DNA from: Gimesia fumaroli
GTDB lineage: Bacteria; Planctomycetota; Planctomycetia; Planctomycetales; Planctomycetaceae
Direction: 5' to 3'
Assembly: GCF_007754425.1 (NCBI RefSeq)
Contig: NZ_CP037452.1
Span: 1,872,664-1,936,663 of the forward strand
Length of the DNA: 64,000 bases
The notes beneath the pieces are model-generated. The model worked only from the letters and a program-made list of their open reading frames with translations. It made no database searches and was not told the DNA's origin. The translations under genes and the position numbers were made by a program. Below, in pieces: positions 46,021-53,657 of the stretch (position 1 is its first letter; every line of letters starts with the position of its first letter).

Positions 46021-47358
46021 TTAAGCAGTAGGATCGTAATCGGTTACGTAAATCAACTCAGCAGGGAATGGATATGAGAACTGACCGAGCAGTCCAGTAC
46101 ATGATGTAGAGGCTGCTGGATTGCTCGACGTGTTTTCAATATTGGTCCATGTCAGCCACCATTCGCCATCAATACACTGAAAGCTGAATGCATCACCATC
46201 ACCATCCACAGCACCGGTCGTCCAAGGGACTGAGGATGATGCTCTTGTCATCACCATTAGCTTCTTGCCCTCAGACTGAAACTCAACGTACAAGGTGTCA
46301 GGCGGTGCAGGATTACAAGCACAGTTCGGATCTGGAGCTGCTGTTGTGGTTGGGGCCCCAGTTGTGGTGGTCGTGGTCGGGACACCAGTTGTCGTGGTTG
46401 TCGGGACGGCCGTCGTCGTGGTACCTCCTGCAGTTGTGGTCGGACCTGCGGTGGTCGTCGTACCGGCAGCCGTTGTCGTGGTTGGCGCAGCTGTCGTAGT
46501 CGTCGGCTCCGCAGTTGTTGTCGTGGGCTCACTGGTCGTTGTTGTTGGCTCAGGCGGTTGGGTTGTGGTGGTGGTCGTCGTAGTCGTAGTCGTCGTGGGA
46601 CTTGATGTTGTGGTCGTCGGACTCGACGTGGTCGTGGTCGGTACTCCTGTCGTAGTCGTTGGCGCACTGGTCGTGGTTGTTGGTTCTGCAGTTGTCGTAG
46701 TCGGCTCAGCAGTCGTAGTAGTTGGTTCCGCTGTCGTGGTGGTCGGTTCGGAAGTCGTGGTCGTGGGAGCAGACGTTGTGGTGGTTGGCGCTGCCGTTGT
46801 TGTCGTAGGGGCTGCTGTGGTCGTCGTAGGTGCAGCAGTCGTGGTCGTCGTTGTGGTGGTGGTCGTGGTTGTTGTCGGTGCCGCTGTCGTCGTAGGAGGT
46901 GCGGTCGTCGTGGGAGGTGCCGTGGTCGTCGTGGTCGTGGTAGTAGTAGTGGTCGTCGTCGTTCCGTTCGCTTCCGGCTGCTGAGTCGATTCAATGGTGA
47001 GAGTGATCCCAAATGTGTTGGAGTCATCCCGAGACCAGCGCAGCTCAGTATCAATAAAGCGAACATTCGCATATTCAGTCCCATCCGTGTAAGTCAATGT
47101 GAAAGTGTTAGTCGGACCTTTGACCGAATCGGTGAAGAAGTCTTCCAGTTCTTTACGGTTTTCCAGCGTGAGGCTACGGAAGGCCAATCGCCATTGCCAG
47201 GTCTTGCGTGAAGTCTTCTGGTAGACGTATCGCGTGTGATCAGCAGATTGGCCTGTCACCCACATGGGGAGCAACCGAGGTTCTGTCGTCGCATCAGGTC
47301 CGGCGATGTCCACCGATGCCGTGCCGTCGTTCAGATTGATCGATGTTTGACCTGGCAT
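46021..47358 (-). CDS. Thr-rich mucin-like tail protein
   Basis: 445 residues in three parts. Residues 1-132 are a beta-rich domain with tail-protein features (TWQWRLAFRSLTLENRKELE, NTFTLTYTDG). Residues 133-341 are almost only Thr, Pro, Ala, Ser and Glu in heptads such as AEPTTTT, a mucin-like, extended segment. Residues 342-445 form a Cys- and Trp-containing domain (CIDGEWWLTWTN). The gene lies between the tail chaperones and the tape measure gene, an unusual place, as the tape measure normally follows the chaperones directly. The start overlaps the chaperone end by 65 bases. The Thr segment is a likely target for O-glycosylation by the encoded transferases; that is inference. Confidence 0.8.
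   Translation of the reverse strand: MPGQTSINLNDGTASVDIAGPDATTEPRLLPMWVTGQSADHTRYVYQKTSRKTWQWRLAFRSLTLENRKELEDFFTDSVKGPTNTFTLTYTDGTEYANVRFIDTELRWSRDDSNTFGITLTIESTQQPEANGTTTTTTTTTTTTTTAPPTTTAPPTTTAAPTTTTTTTTTTTTTAAPTTTTAAPTTTTAAPTTTTSAPTTTTSEPTTTTAEPTTTTAEPTTTTAEPTTTTSAPTTTTGVPTTTTSSPTTTTSSPTTTTTTTTTTTTQPPEPTTTTSEPTTTTAEPTTTTAAPTTTTAAGTTTTAGPTTTAGGTTTTAVPTTTTTGVPTTTTTTGAPTTTAAPDPNCACNPAPPDTLYVEFQSEGKKLMVMTRASSSVPWTTGAVDGDGDAFSFQCIDGEWWLTWTNIENTSSNPAASTSCTGLLGQFSYPFPAELIYVTDYDPTA
46336..46962 (-). repeat. 21-bp degenerate minisatellite coding PTTTT heptads
   Basis: About 627 bases encode over a dozen heptads of the type xxPTTTT plus longer Thr runs. All four Thr codons are mixed, so the copies agree in protein but not in DNA. 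The opposite strand reads as a long Val/Gly frame, which is an artefact. Confidence 0.9.
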
Positions 47359-47716
47359 TAGTGATCCAATCCGTAAACTGCTGTTCTGCTTCCTGTGGCG
47401 TCAAGCCGTTTTCTTTTAACCACGCGATTTCACCCGAGTGTGAGTCAATCCATTCCTGGCCCTGATCGTGAATTGCGGAACCAATCATGTTGATACGATC
47501 CTGATAATCGACCGTTTCATAAACCGATTGCATTTCAAAGCCGACATTGGCCTGCTTCTGGATGTCTAAGTAAACCGACTTAATGTTGTCAGGCTCCCAC
47601 TTCGTATGAGCGGCTGCCTGAAACTGCCAGTTAATCCTGTTTGCTTCTTCCCGTTTGATAGTGACAAAGTGAGTGTAAAATTCCCGAACACGCAGCCCCC
47701 GGATTACGCTGGGGGT
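47294..47716 (-). CDS. Tail assembly chaperone T part (made by -1 frameshift)
   Basis: An open frame of about 140 codons with no start of its own near the left end of gene G. It reads REFYTHFVTIKREEANRINW near its beginning and continues through DYQDRINMIGSA to a stop at 47294. It lies -1 relative to gene G and would yield a 309-residue G-T fusion, as lambda gpGT. An internal Met at 47533 is an alternative start of a short product, but sequence conservation cannot be judged here. The fusion recruits the tape measure protein in related phages. Confidence 0.75.
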   Translation of the reverse strand, partial: TPSVIRGLRVREFYTHFVTIKREEANRINWQFQAAAHTKWEPDNIKSVYLDIQKQANVGFEMQSVYETVDYQDRINMIGSAIHDQGQEWIDSHSGEIAWLKENGLTPQEAEQQFTDWITNARSNIDQSERRHGIGGHRRT

Positions 47717-48222
47717 CCAGCCGTAGGCTCTGGCGAGGACGGATTCCCATTGAACGTGCCAGCAAGTTGAGAAAAGGTCTCTTCGATTGATTCGCGGTGC
47801 TCCTTTGGAATCGCCGCGATAAGTGAGTTTTTTTCCAATCTCAAAAACTCCATGAAGTCATTGGCTTCAATAACCGCCGCACGCAATTTCAATCCGTCGC
47901 TGGCTCGCAATCCCATTTTCTCAAGTGAGAATTCAGGCTTTTTGACGCAACACTCTTCAGCCAGATAGAGCGTGTTCGTGTCGATCGTTTGCAAGAACAA
48001 GCCGATCAAACGCGGGATTGCCGGTGCCAATGTGGTATAGTCCAGCTTGATGTCGTCACTGCCCTGGATCTCTCCCAGAATCACGCTGAGGATGCCCTGA
48101 GATGCTTCGTCTGATAACAGAGACATGATCTCTCGTTTAATCAGGAACCAGCCCTGCAGGCTCATCTCTCCGATTTCCAGTTCAGTTCCGTTGCTTAATG
48201 GAACTTTGATAACTTCGCTCAT
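47704..48222 (-). CDS. Tail assembly chaperone G
   Basis: 172 residues. A small beta N-terminus (VIKVPLSNGTELEIGEMSL) precedes a helical body, as in gpG-like chaperones. The end is Pro-rich (PSSPEPTAGPPA), and its last codons carry the run of five C where the frameshift is predicted. Position between tail tube and tape measure genes supports the role. The unshifted product should be the more abundant. Confidence 0.75.
   Translation of the reverse strand: MSEVIKVPLSNGTELEIGEMSLQGWFLIKREIMSLLSDEASQGILSVILGEIQGSDDIKLDYTTLAPAIPRLIGLFLQTIDTNTLYLAEECCVKKPEFSLEKMGLRASDGLKLRAAVIEANDFMEFLRLEKNSLIAAIPKEHRESIEETFSQLAGTFNGNPSSPEPTAGPPA
47710..47717 (-). other. Predicted -1 ribosomal frameshift site
   Basis: On the minus strand GGACCCCCAGC spans the end of gene G, four codons before its stop. 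Slipping one base back on the C run joins the open T frame. The lengths agree: a -1 shift turns 929 bases into 310 codons. The heptamer A-CCC-CCA is not the canonical X-XXY-YYZ form. Confidence 0.65.
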
Positions 48223-48275
48223 AATTGTTAGTCCGCTTTTTATTCTGAGGTTTTTAAATGAACAGTCCCGGCAGC

Positions 48276-48617
48276 CTACTTGCTGTCGGGTTTCTCTGAT
48301 TTCTTTGGCTGCGTTTTTGGCTGTGGATCTGCTGGCTTAGCAGCCTGCTTTGTCAGTTCGCCGTGCAATGATTCGAACTCGTGAGCCAGTGCCTGGATGA
48401 AGACCTTGGCTGACTGACTGACGTCTTTGCATTCATCAACGGCCTGCTTCAGATCACGAAAGGCAAGCCGTGAATCATCTCCCAGCTTCCCACCACAGCA
48501 CCGCAAGAGCGCTCTGTGCGATCGCTCAACAACAGCGAATTCTGACTCGCCATCGACAAATTTCTTAACTTCTTCAACAAGAGCGACTGCACGCTCTTGT
48601 GCAACTATGGGATACAT
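48276..48617 (-). CDS. Phage protein of unknown function (tail region)
   Basis: 113 residues, mainly helical, with a Cys-Cys pair (LLRCCGGKLG) and a Lys/Pro-rich tail (KPADPQPKTQPKKSEKP). ATG at 48617 has GGAAGGA upstream; an in-frame ATG 15 bases before is less well placed. It lies between the tail tube and chaperone genes, so a role in tail assembly is likely, but no family is recognised. Confidence 0.6.
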   Translation of the reverse strand: MYPIVAQERAVALVEEVKKFVDGESEFAVVERSHRALLRCCGGKLGDDSRLAFRDLKQAVDECKDVSQSAKVFIQALAHEFESLHGELTKQAAKPADPQPKTQPKKSEKPDSK

Positions 48618-48697
48618 GACAAATCCTTCCAATATGAGAGAACAGGAGCAGAGACCGCCGCGGTGTCGGCAACCACGACGGCCCCCGGCGCCCGGTA

Positions 48698-49210
48698 TTA
48701 CGCGGCGGCAAACTGGATGTTGCCAATTAACTCGCCATCGTCAGCAGACTCATCTCCAAGGCATTCGAATTCGACATTGAAAATCCGATCCGCTTCGTTG
48801 TTGAAGGGGATCTCGAATTCGCCGATGGCGACGGTCCGGTTGAATGTGATTTTCTTGGCAGCTTCCGCAGTTAAGAATGGAATGATTTCAGCAGCTTGAG
48901 CCGTGTAGATGTAGCCGGCACTGCGGCCAATGCCGATGTACGCCGCGCCGGATCCAGCAGTCTGGTCGTTGCCGGCTGCATAGACTTCGGCGAGTGCGGC
49001 AGCCGACCACTCCGCGAATGGGATCGTCATCCGGCATTCATCGCCAGTGTGTCGCAGGTTCATTGGAGTGGACCCATATTGATCCACCGTAACTGGTCTG
49101 GTTTTGGGGCTGAACTTCGCAGTAATGCCGCCCTGACTATGGCCGATGGCAGTGCCTCCGAGAGTTGCATAACCAGGACCACCTAATACATTGTCTACGT
49201 CACTTGCCAT
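48698..49210 (-). CDS. Major tail tube protein (putative)
   Basis: 170 residues, beta-rich, with Gly-rich start (VLGGPGYATLGGTAIGHSQGG) and a conserved-looking KFSPKTRPVTVDQYGSTPMN segment typical of tail tube subunits. It follows the tail terminator gene by two bases and precedes the chaperones, the standard position of the tube gene. Identification rests on gene order and size rather than on a catalytic motif. Confidence 0.68.
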   Translation of the reverse strand: MASDVDNVLGGPGYATLGGTAIGHSQGGITAKFSPKTRPVTVDQYGSTPMNLRHTGDECRMTIPFAEWSAAALAEVYAAGNDQTAGSGAAYIGIGRSAGYIYTAQAAEIIPFLTAEAAKKITFNRTVAIGEFEIPFNNEADRIFNVEFECLGDESADDGELIGNIQFAAA

Positions 49211-49212
49211 GA

Positions 49213-49656
49213 TTAAACCCCTTCAGATTTAGGCTTTACTGTCAGTCTCCATGAACTGGCCAGATGTTGAATAAAGTTGTCTTCCGTATCGATCTTGAAT
49301 TCCAACGCGTGTGAATCATCAACCTGATGCATCTCTGTAATGCGATAGTTTGTTGACTCAATACCTGCTGGCTTCTTCAATGGGATCGAATAGTTATTGA
49401 TCAGATAGCCTTCGACTTGCTCATTCAAATGCGGGTCGATCGAGTAAATATTGATCTGCAGGTTTATCCTGCGACGGCCTACATAGGTCGCTCCCGGTAT
49501 TGACGTGTTGCTGTTCCACTGGAGCGAAATAAACGGAAACACTGGTGTTGAATTCGGCCAACCTCTTCTGACTCGGCTTTCACCGATTAAGGCAGTAAGG
49601 CCACTGTCTTCCTTCAGTGCCGTCCATAATGCTTTTTGTGGTTCATCCAGGCTCAT
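49213..49656 (-). CDS. Tail terminator-like protein (DUF3168-like)
   Basis: 147 residues. LDEPQKALWTALKEDSGLTA opens an alpha/beta domain with PVFPFISLQWNSN and RRRINLQINIYS strands, as in DUF3168/gpU-like proteins that cap the tail at the neck. ATG at 49656 is chosen because AGAGG lies nine bases upstream; a longer reading frame exists but overlaps the previous gene more. It overlaps the 65-residue gene by 14 bases. Confidence 0.65.
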   Translation of the reverse strand: MSLDEPQKALWTALKEDSGLTALIGESRVRRGWPNSTPVFPFISLQWNSNTSIPGATYVGRRRINLQINIYSIDPHLNEQVEGYLINNYSIPLKKPAGIESTNYRITEMHQVDDSHALEFKIDTEDNFIQHLASSWRLTVKPKSEGV

Positions 49657-49840
49657 CTGATGTATCCTCTGGGCGAATTCGTACCACGCACCCAAACGCT
49701 GTAAAGGCTAATTCCGGCTTTTCTCCTTCCGGACCGACCTCACACTCGATTCGGCCATTATTTTCGCGGCATGTCAGACGGTGATTCCGGTAGCCGCGAC
49801 TGAGTGAATTCGCCAGATAGTCTTCGAATTGCCGTGTCAT
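49643..49840 (-). CDS. Small protein in the connector operon
   Basis: 65 residues, MTRQFEDYLANSLSRGYRNH at the start and an acidic end. Its start overlaps the gp10-like gene by four bases (ATGA) and its stop overlaps the next gene by 14. Tight packing makes it likely to be translated. No family is recognised. Confidence 0.6.
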   Translation of the reverse strand: MTRQFEDYLANSLSRGYRNHRLTCRENNGRIECEVGPEGEKPELAFTAFGCVVRIRPEDTSDEPG

Positions 49841-50409
49841 GCGATATTCCTTTGCCTTGAACGAGGGGGAGCTAAAGCCTGATCAAGCAATGCAATTGCC
49901 CAGGCACGATTCTTATTAAACGCCGGACGCAGCCACGGCATCTGTTCCTGTGGTCGGGCCTTGAGAAACTTGCCTTTGGAACTTCGCAATCGACCTTTAG
50001 CCCCACCGCTCGTATCAATCCGCACCGAGGTCAGTTCAGTTGCATTGCCAGACTTGGCAGGCCAGTTATGTACCGCCTGCTGATCGGTCAGCAACGGCGA
50101 GGTCCCCAGTTGTTTGACCCGACCGCTGGCAATGTATTCAGTGCCGAATTCCAGAAACTCAGGATAATCGATCACATTCGTGCCGATCTCAACAAACCAC
50201 TCACCCGCCTGCTGGTACAGGTTCCAGAGAATTTTCTGCTTGAGATTGGACGTCTCAACGGGCACGCGCATTACCGCCTCTGCCTGGGTTCGTGCACCGA
50301 TCTTGCGCAATGACTGCTTGAGTTCTGTTTCTGCTTCGGTACTCCAGCGATAGAGCAGGGTCTCCAGCTCTTTCAGATCAGTCTCAAATTCACGACCTAA
50401 GGTAATCAT
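49837..50409 (-). CDS. HK97 gp10-like tail completion protein
   Basis: 190 residues. The helical start (ELETLLYRWSTEAETELKQS) followed by the block AEAVMRVPVETSNLKQKI and VEIGTNVIDYPEFLEFGTEY matches the HK97-gp10 family. These proteins join head and tail. The start overlaps the adaptor gene by four bases. The Lys/Arg-rich tail is an extension. Confidence 0.85.
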   Translation of the reverse strand: MITLGREFETDLKELETLLYRWSTEAETELKQSLRKIGARTQAEAVMRVPVETSNLKQKILWNLYQQAGEWFVEIGTNVIDYPEFLEFGTEYIASGRVKQLGTSPLLTDQQAVHNWPAKSGNATELTSVRIDTSGGAKGRLRSSKGKFLKARPQEQMPWLRPAFNKNRAWAIALLDQALAPPRSRQRNIA

Positions 50410-50771
50410 GATGCTGAAGGAACCCGCTTCAAATAGGCTTTCAAATGATGCCCGCGCCCGGATTCATCACCAACGTGAATCACCTGGTAGGTAAAGCCAG
50501 ACATGGAAGAGGGGGCTGTAAGCACAATCAAATCAAACTTGTCATCACCGCCACGTGGTTTTAGATCGACGTCTGGCAGAAAGTAGCCCACTGCTGTGTA
50601 TTCGTGGTACTGTCCGACTTTGGATGACTGAATGGATCCGGCGCGTTCCTGAATCGCACAGGCAACACCTGTTGAGGAATCCGACCAGCCCTTGGTTTCC
50701 ACACCATGATCGTCTGTGACTGTGGATCGTCTAATCGTGCATTCATAATCCAGCAGGTCTTCAAAGCTCAT
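50406..50771 (-). CDS. Head-tail adaptor (head closure) protein
   Basis: 121 residues, nearly all beta: DYECTIRRSTVTDDHGVETK at the start, CAIQERAGSIQSSKVGQYHE in the middle and GFTYQVIHVGDESGRGHHLK at the end. This is the pattern of SPP1 gp16-like head closure proteins. It overlaps its neighbours by four bases on both sides. Confidence 0.82.
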   Translation of the reverse strand: MSFEDLLDYECTIRRSTVTDDHGVETKGWSDSSTGVACAIQERAGSIQSSKVGQYHEYTAVGYFLPDVDLKPRGGDDKFDLIVLTAPSSMSGFTYQVIHVGDESGRGHHLKAYLKRVPSAS

Positions 50772-51376
50772 TGGTGGTACCTCGCGAGAATTGAACGAAC
50801 GGTGCCAGCTTCGGGGTACAGATTGGAATTCTGGTGCGAAAGCAGCTGATACGAGTATTGATCAAGCCGCTCTGAGGCGAGCATCCCACCCTCTTTCCGT
50901 CCTTTGCGAAGCAACGCCACCAGCGTGTTGGCAGCCAGTTCCAAGTCTGCTGGGATGGTCTCATAACCTGCCGTGTAGGTGACCTTGATATTCCCGCGCC
51001 CTTCAGGCCAGATGCGATTCAGGGAAATCAGCATCGACGCGTTCTGTTCGTTGGCTTCTTCTGACTGAGGAACGAACTCGCCCCCTTCAGTCCATGCTGA
51101 ATCAGATGGGAAGGCGTCGGTCCCCTTGCCGAAATAGCCGTCTGGATCCACCCACACGCCTGTCACGCTCGTTAAGGGACGATGGGCAAGGAACAGCTCA
51201 TCTTTACCGTTACCGTCCAGGTACTCGGTCCTGGAAGCAGAATCAAAGCTCTTGCGACTGGTGAAGTGCTGGATCACCGATTCCACCTCAGTGATCAGCT
51301 GGTTCAACAGATCATCCTGAGCAGAATTGGAAATGCCCAGGTGAACCTTTACTTTCGGCAGTGTCGTCAAAGCCAT
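50768..51376 (-). CDS. Head-tail connector (gp6/gp15-like) protein
   Basis: 202 residues. LTTLPKVKVHLGISNSAQDD and LLNQLITEVESVIQHFTSRK are the hallmark start of gp6-like connectors, and the long helix near the end (LELAANTLVALLRKGRKEGG) fits the fold. It forms the ring under the portal. It is the first gene of a four-gene connector set. A hairpin terminator separates it from the capsid genes. Confidence 0.87.
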   Translation of the reverse strand: MALTTLPKVKVHLGISNSAQDDLLNQLITEVESVIQHFTSRKSFDSASRTEYLDGNGKDELFLAHRPLTSVTGVWVDPDGYFGKGTDAFPSDSAWTEGGEFVPQSEEANEQNASMLISLNRIWPEGRGNIKVTYTAGYETIPADLELAANTLVALLRKGRKEGGMLASERLDQYSYQLLSHQNSNLYPEAGTVRSILARYHQ

Positions 51377-51390
51377 TGCTACCTCGAGAA

Positions 51391-51422
51391 CAAAAAGAAG
51401 CCCGTAGCGTTAACTACGGGCT
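51391..51422 (-). terminator. Terminator after the capsid unit
   Basis: A 9-bp perfect stem (AGCCCGTAG with CTACGGGCT) around six bases. On the minus strand it is followed by TCTTTTTG. It lies between the minor capsid-like gene and the connector genes. Confidence 0.82.
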
Positions 51423-51451
51423 CGAATCTATTAATAAACCAGAAACCCGGA

Positions 51452-51862
51452 TTAGCTGACGGTTTGCTTCTGACCACAGATCTGAGCTGAGACAGGTGCA
51501 GTCGGGCTGGTACCATCCACAAACGCTGGAGTGGCGACAGCTCGCACATAGCGCTTGGCACGCACACCGCGAATGATGCCGACTTCGCCATCTGCATCCA
51601 GCACGAGTGCAGACTGTGTTGCCAGGTCTGTCCAGTCACCAGATCCAGAATCGGACTCCTGCAGCTTGCAAGTGACTGTAAAACTGGTGGGCGATCCTGT
51701 CGCAGCCCCGACTGCAAACAGACCGTGAACAGAACCAATCATGTTATCGCAGTCGAACGATGAACCGTTGGCTGGAGTCGTTCCTGATAGGGACACGCCA
51801 GGGAGAATCGACTTACCCAGCAGGGCGTTGGACAGCATGTCCATTAAAGGTGATTGAGCCAT
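51452..51862 (-). CDS. Putative head decoration or minor capsid protein
   Basis: 136 residues, beta-rich (SFTVTCKLQESDSGSGDWTD, RAKRYVRAVATPAF). The ATG at 51862 (MAQSPLMDMLSNALLGKS) follows AGGAA; an in-frame upstream extension overlapping the capsid gene has no ribosome site. It lies 94 bases after the major capsid gene and before a terminator, the position of decoration proteins. Function is by position only. Confidence 0.6.
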   Translation of the reverse strand: MAQSPLMDMLSNALLGKSILPGVSLSGTTPANGSSFDCDNMIGSVHGLFAVGAATGSPTSFTVTCKLQESDSGSGDWTDLATQSALVLDADGEVGIIRGVRAKRYVRAVATPAFVDGTSPTAPVSAQICGQKQTVS

Positions 51863-51956
51863 GTTTCTATTCCTAAAGAGAAAAAATGATTTCATGAAAG
51901 CCACCGGGCTGAGTGCAAGCTGAGGGGGCCCAGTCTCACACTCAGCACGCAGCGGA

Positions 51957-53564
51957 CTAATAGCCAGGCAGATCCATATTGATGCTGTCACACATCACGA
52001 ATGACTCTTCGTAAGTGACCGATGTATCCACGTGCTGAATGAAGCGAATGGAACGCTGGTCTGTTTCGAAGTTGTTTCCGTTCTGGTCGGCAGTTGCTAC
52101 CTCGAGAACCCCATGCCGACCGATGATCAGGTTTTGCCAGATCCCCAACAGGATGTACGTCAGGTCGGTTCCAGAGCCCTTGGTGCGTTCGTTTGAAACT
52201 TGAGACGAACGTACGACCTGATGGCCATTCAGCATGGATGGAGCACCCTTGGAAATGTCATCACGATTTGCCTGGAACAACCATGCTCCCTTACCGTCAT
52301 CAGCAGCATAGCCAGAGCCAGCTCGACGATTGAGCATGTTACGCCACATCGTTCCACGCATCAGCCACTTCGGACCCAGGCGGTCGATGTCGAAGTTGGA
52401 GTCTTCCAGTTTGCCCAGCATCATATTCGGGTCTTCTGGCTCGAACGTATTACCGTCTGTTGCCACAGTCCCCGCAGTATGAGTCTGAATACCACTGTAG
52501 TTGATGATCCCCTTTGGTTTGAGATCCGATCCCACACCTTGCAGTGCAGCATCATCAATCAGCAGTGCGAGTGTCAGGGCCACATCGGCACGGATGAATG
52601 CTTCAACAGACGCCGAAGCGAACCGCACGAACTCATTCGGATAGGTGACCAGGGCCGCACATTTTTTGGCCCGCATCGATTTGAGGCCAGTACCAAAGGT
52701 GCTGCCGGTGATCGTGCCTTTTTCACCCACCCAGTAACCAACAGTGGAACTGGTCTGAGATCCCATGTTAAACGCACCATTGGGTGGCAGCGTCAACGTG
52801 CGAGCTCCCAATCGGCTCATGACTTCCATGTTCCGAATCAAGGGCAGGAACTCAGTAGAGATATCGGAACGGGTCCAGATACCACCAGCAGTGTCATCGT
52901 AAACGCTCAATGATTGATTGACGCGGTCACGCTCGTATCCCATCTGCTGAGCCATGTGAGCAGCCATTCCAATATCAGCACCCTGCACACCAGCGGCCAT
53001 GCACTGTCGGACTTCAGTCGCCAGTCCAGTGTCATTCATGGCAATTTCAGAAGATGCCATTGGGATAAACACCGAATTTTGGGCTGCTCGTGCAAAACCC
53101 TGCTTGCAGTAGAAGTCAACAAGCTTCTGGCTGAGGTCTGTTTCGACCTTACAATTCTCCGGTTCCAGTTCCCCCTTTACCATCATCATGGCGCGGGCTG
53201 TCTGGAATCCGCGAGACGACATTGGGTCTTCACCTTGGCGAATTCCGGGAGCTCCGAACATTTGAGAGCCATTCGTGCGCGGCTTGGAAAGCTGCTCGAC
53301 CTCAGCTTGCAATCTGGCCTGATTATCGGCCAGTGTTTGCACCTGTTCCTGAACGGCCTGAGTAATCGCTGTGGTCACTGACTGCAATTGATCAGCGGTA
53401 AACCCGGTATTAGCAGGCTGATTCTGAGACTGTGTCTGAGTGCCCCCGCCTCCACCCTGGGGAGGATCAGCGGTTGCAGTCCCACCGCCTGTGCCTTGTG
53501 TGCCGTCTGTGGCTTCGTCCATCAGAACGCAAAAACCTAACATCATTCGTTGGAACCAGGTCAT
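51957..53564 (-). CDS. HK97-family major capsid protein
   Basis: 535 residues. The N-terminal part is a Gly/Gln-rich linker followed by a coiled coil at about 55-95 (VTTAITQAVQEQVQTLADNQ), the delta domain that replaces a separate scaffold and is cut off by the protease. The capsid fold follows: DDTAGGIWTRSDISTEFLPL, VGYWVGEKGTITGSTFGTGL and VTYPNEFVRFASASVEAFIR are typical. I chose ATG at 53564 with GGGAG upstream over TTG six bases before. It is flanked by two hairpins. Confidence 0.93.
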   Translation of the reverse strand: MTWFQRMMLGFCVLMDEATDGTQGTGGGTATADPPQGGGGGTQTQSQNQPANTGFTADQLQSVTTAITQAVQEQVQTLADNQARLQAEVEQLSKPRTNGSQMFGAPGIRQGEDPMSSRGFQTARAMMMVKGELEPENCKVETDLSQKLVDFYCKQGFARAAQNSVFIPMASSEIAMNDTGLATEVRQCMAAGVQGADIGMAAHMAQQMGYERDRVNQSLSVYDDTAGGIWTRSDISTEFLPLIRNMEVMSRLGARTLTLPPNGAFNMGSQTSSTVGYWVGEKGTITGSTFGTGLKSMRAKKCAALVTYPNEFVRFASASVEAFIRADVALTLALLIDDAALQGVGSDLKPKGIINYSGIQTHTAGTVATDGNTFEPEDPNMMLGKLEDSNFDIDRLGPKWLMRGTMWRNMLNRRAGSGYAADDGKGAWLFQANRDDISKGAPSMLNGHQVVRSSQVSNERTKGSGTDLTYILLGIWQNLIIGRHGVLEVATADQNGNNFETDQRSIRFIQHVDTSVTYEESFVMCDSINMDLPGY

Positions 53565-53587
53565 GATCAAACTCCCGTAAGTGCAAT

Positions 53588-53627
53588 AAAAAAACCTCGC
53601 ACCACAAATGAATGTGATACGAGGTTT
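53588..53627 (-). terminator. Hairpin upstream of the major capsid gene
   Basis: AAACCTCG and CGAGGTTT close an inverted repeat around about 20 bases, followed by a T run on the minus strand. It lies 30 bases after the tRNA and 28 before the capsid start, and may terminate the protease/tRNA transcript or set capsid expression. Confidence 0.75.
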
Positions 53628-53657
53628 GGTTCTTCCAATACCCGAAAACGAGTTAAA

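Noticed and set aside
46295-46984. Long plus-strand frame rich in Val and Gly
   Set aside because: It is the complement of the Thr-codon repeat in the tail gene; ACN triplets read back as NGT, giving VVVVG. It has no ribosome site.
46257-47084. Arg/Pro/Gln-rich minus-strand frame inside the Thr-rich gene
   Set aside because: It is an out-of-frame reading of the same repeat, without a start signal or plausible composition.
39682-47358. Diversity-generating retroelement acting on tail proteins
   Set aside because: No reverse transcriptase gene and no template/variable repeat pair is visible in the window.
52200-52913. 237-codon plus-strand frame
   Set aside because: It is antisense to the major capsid gene, whose fold and ribosome site are clear.
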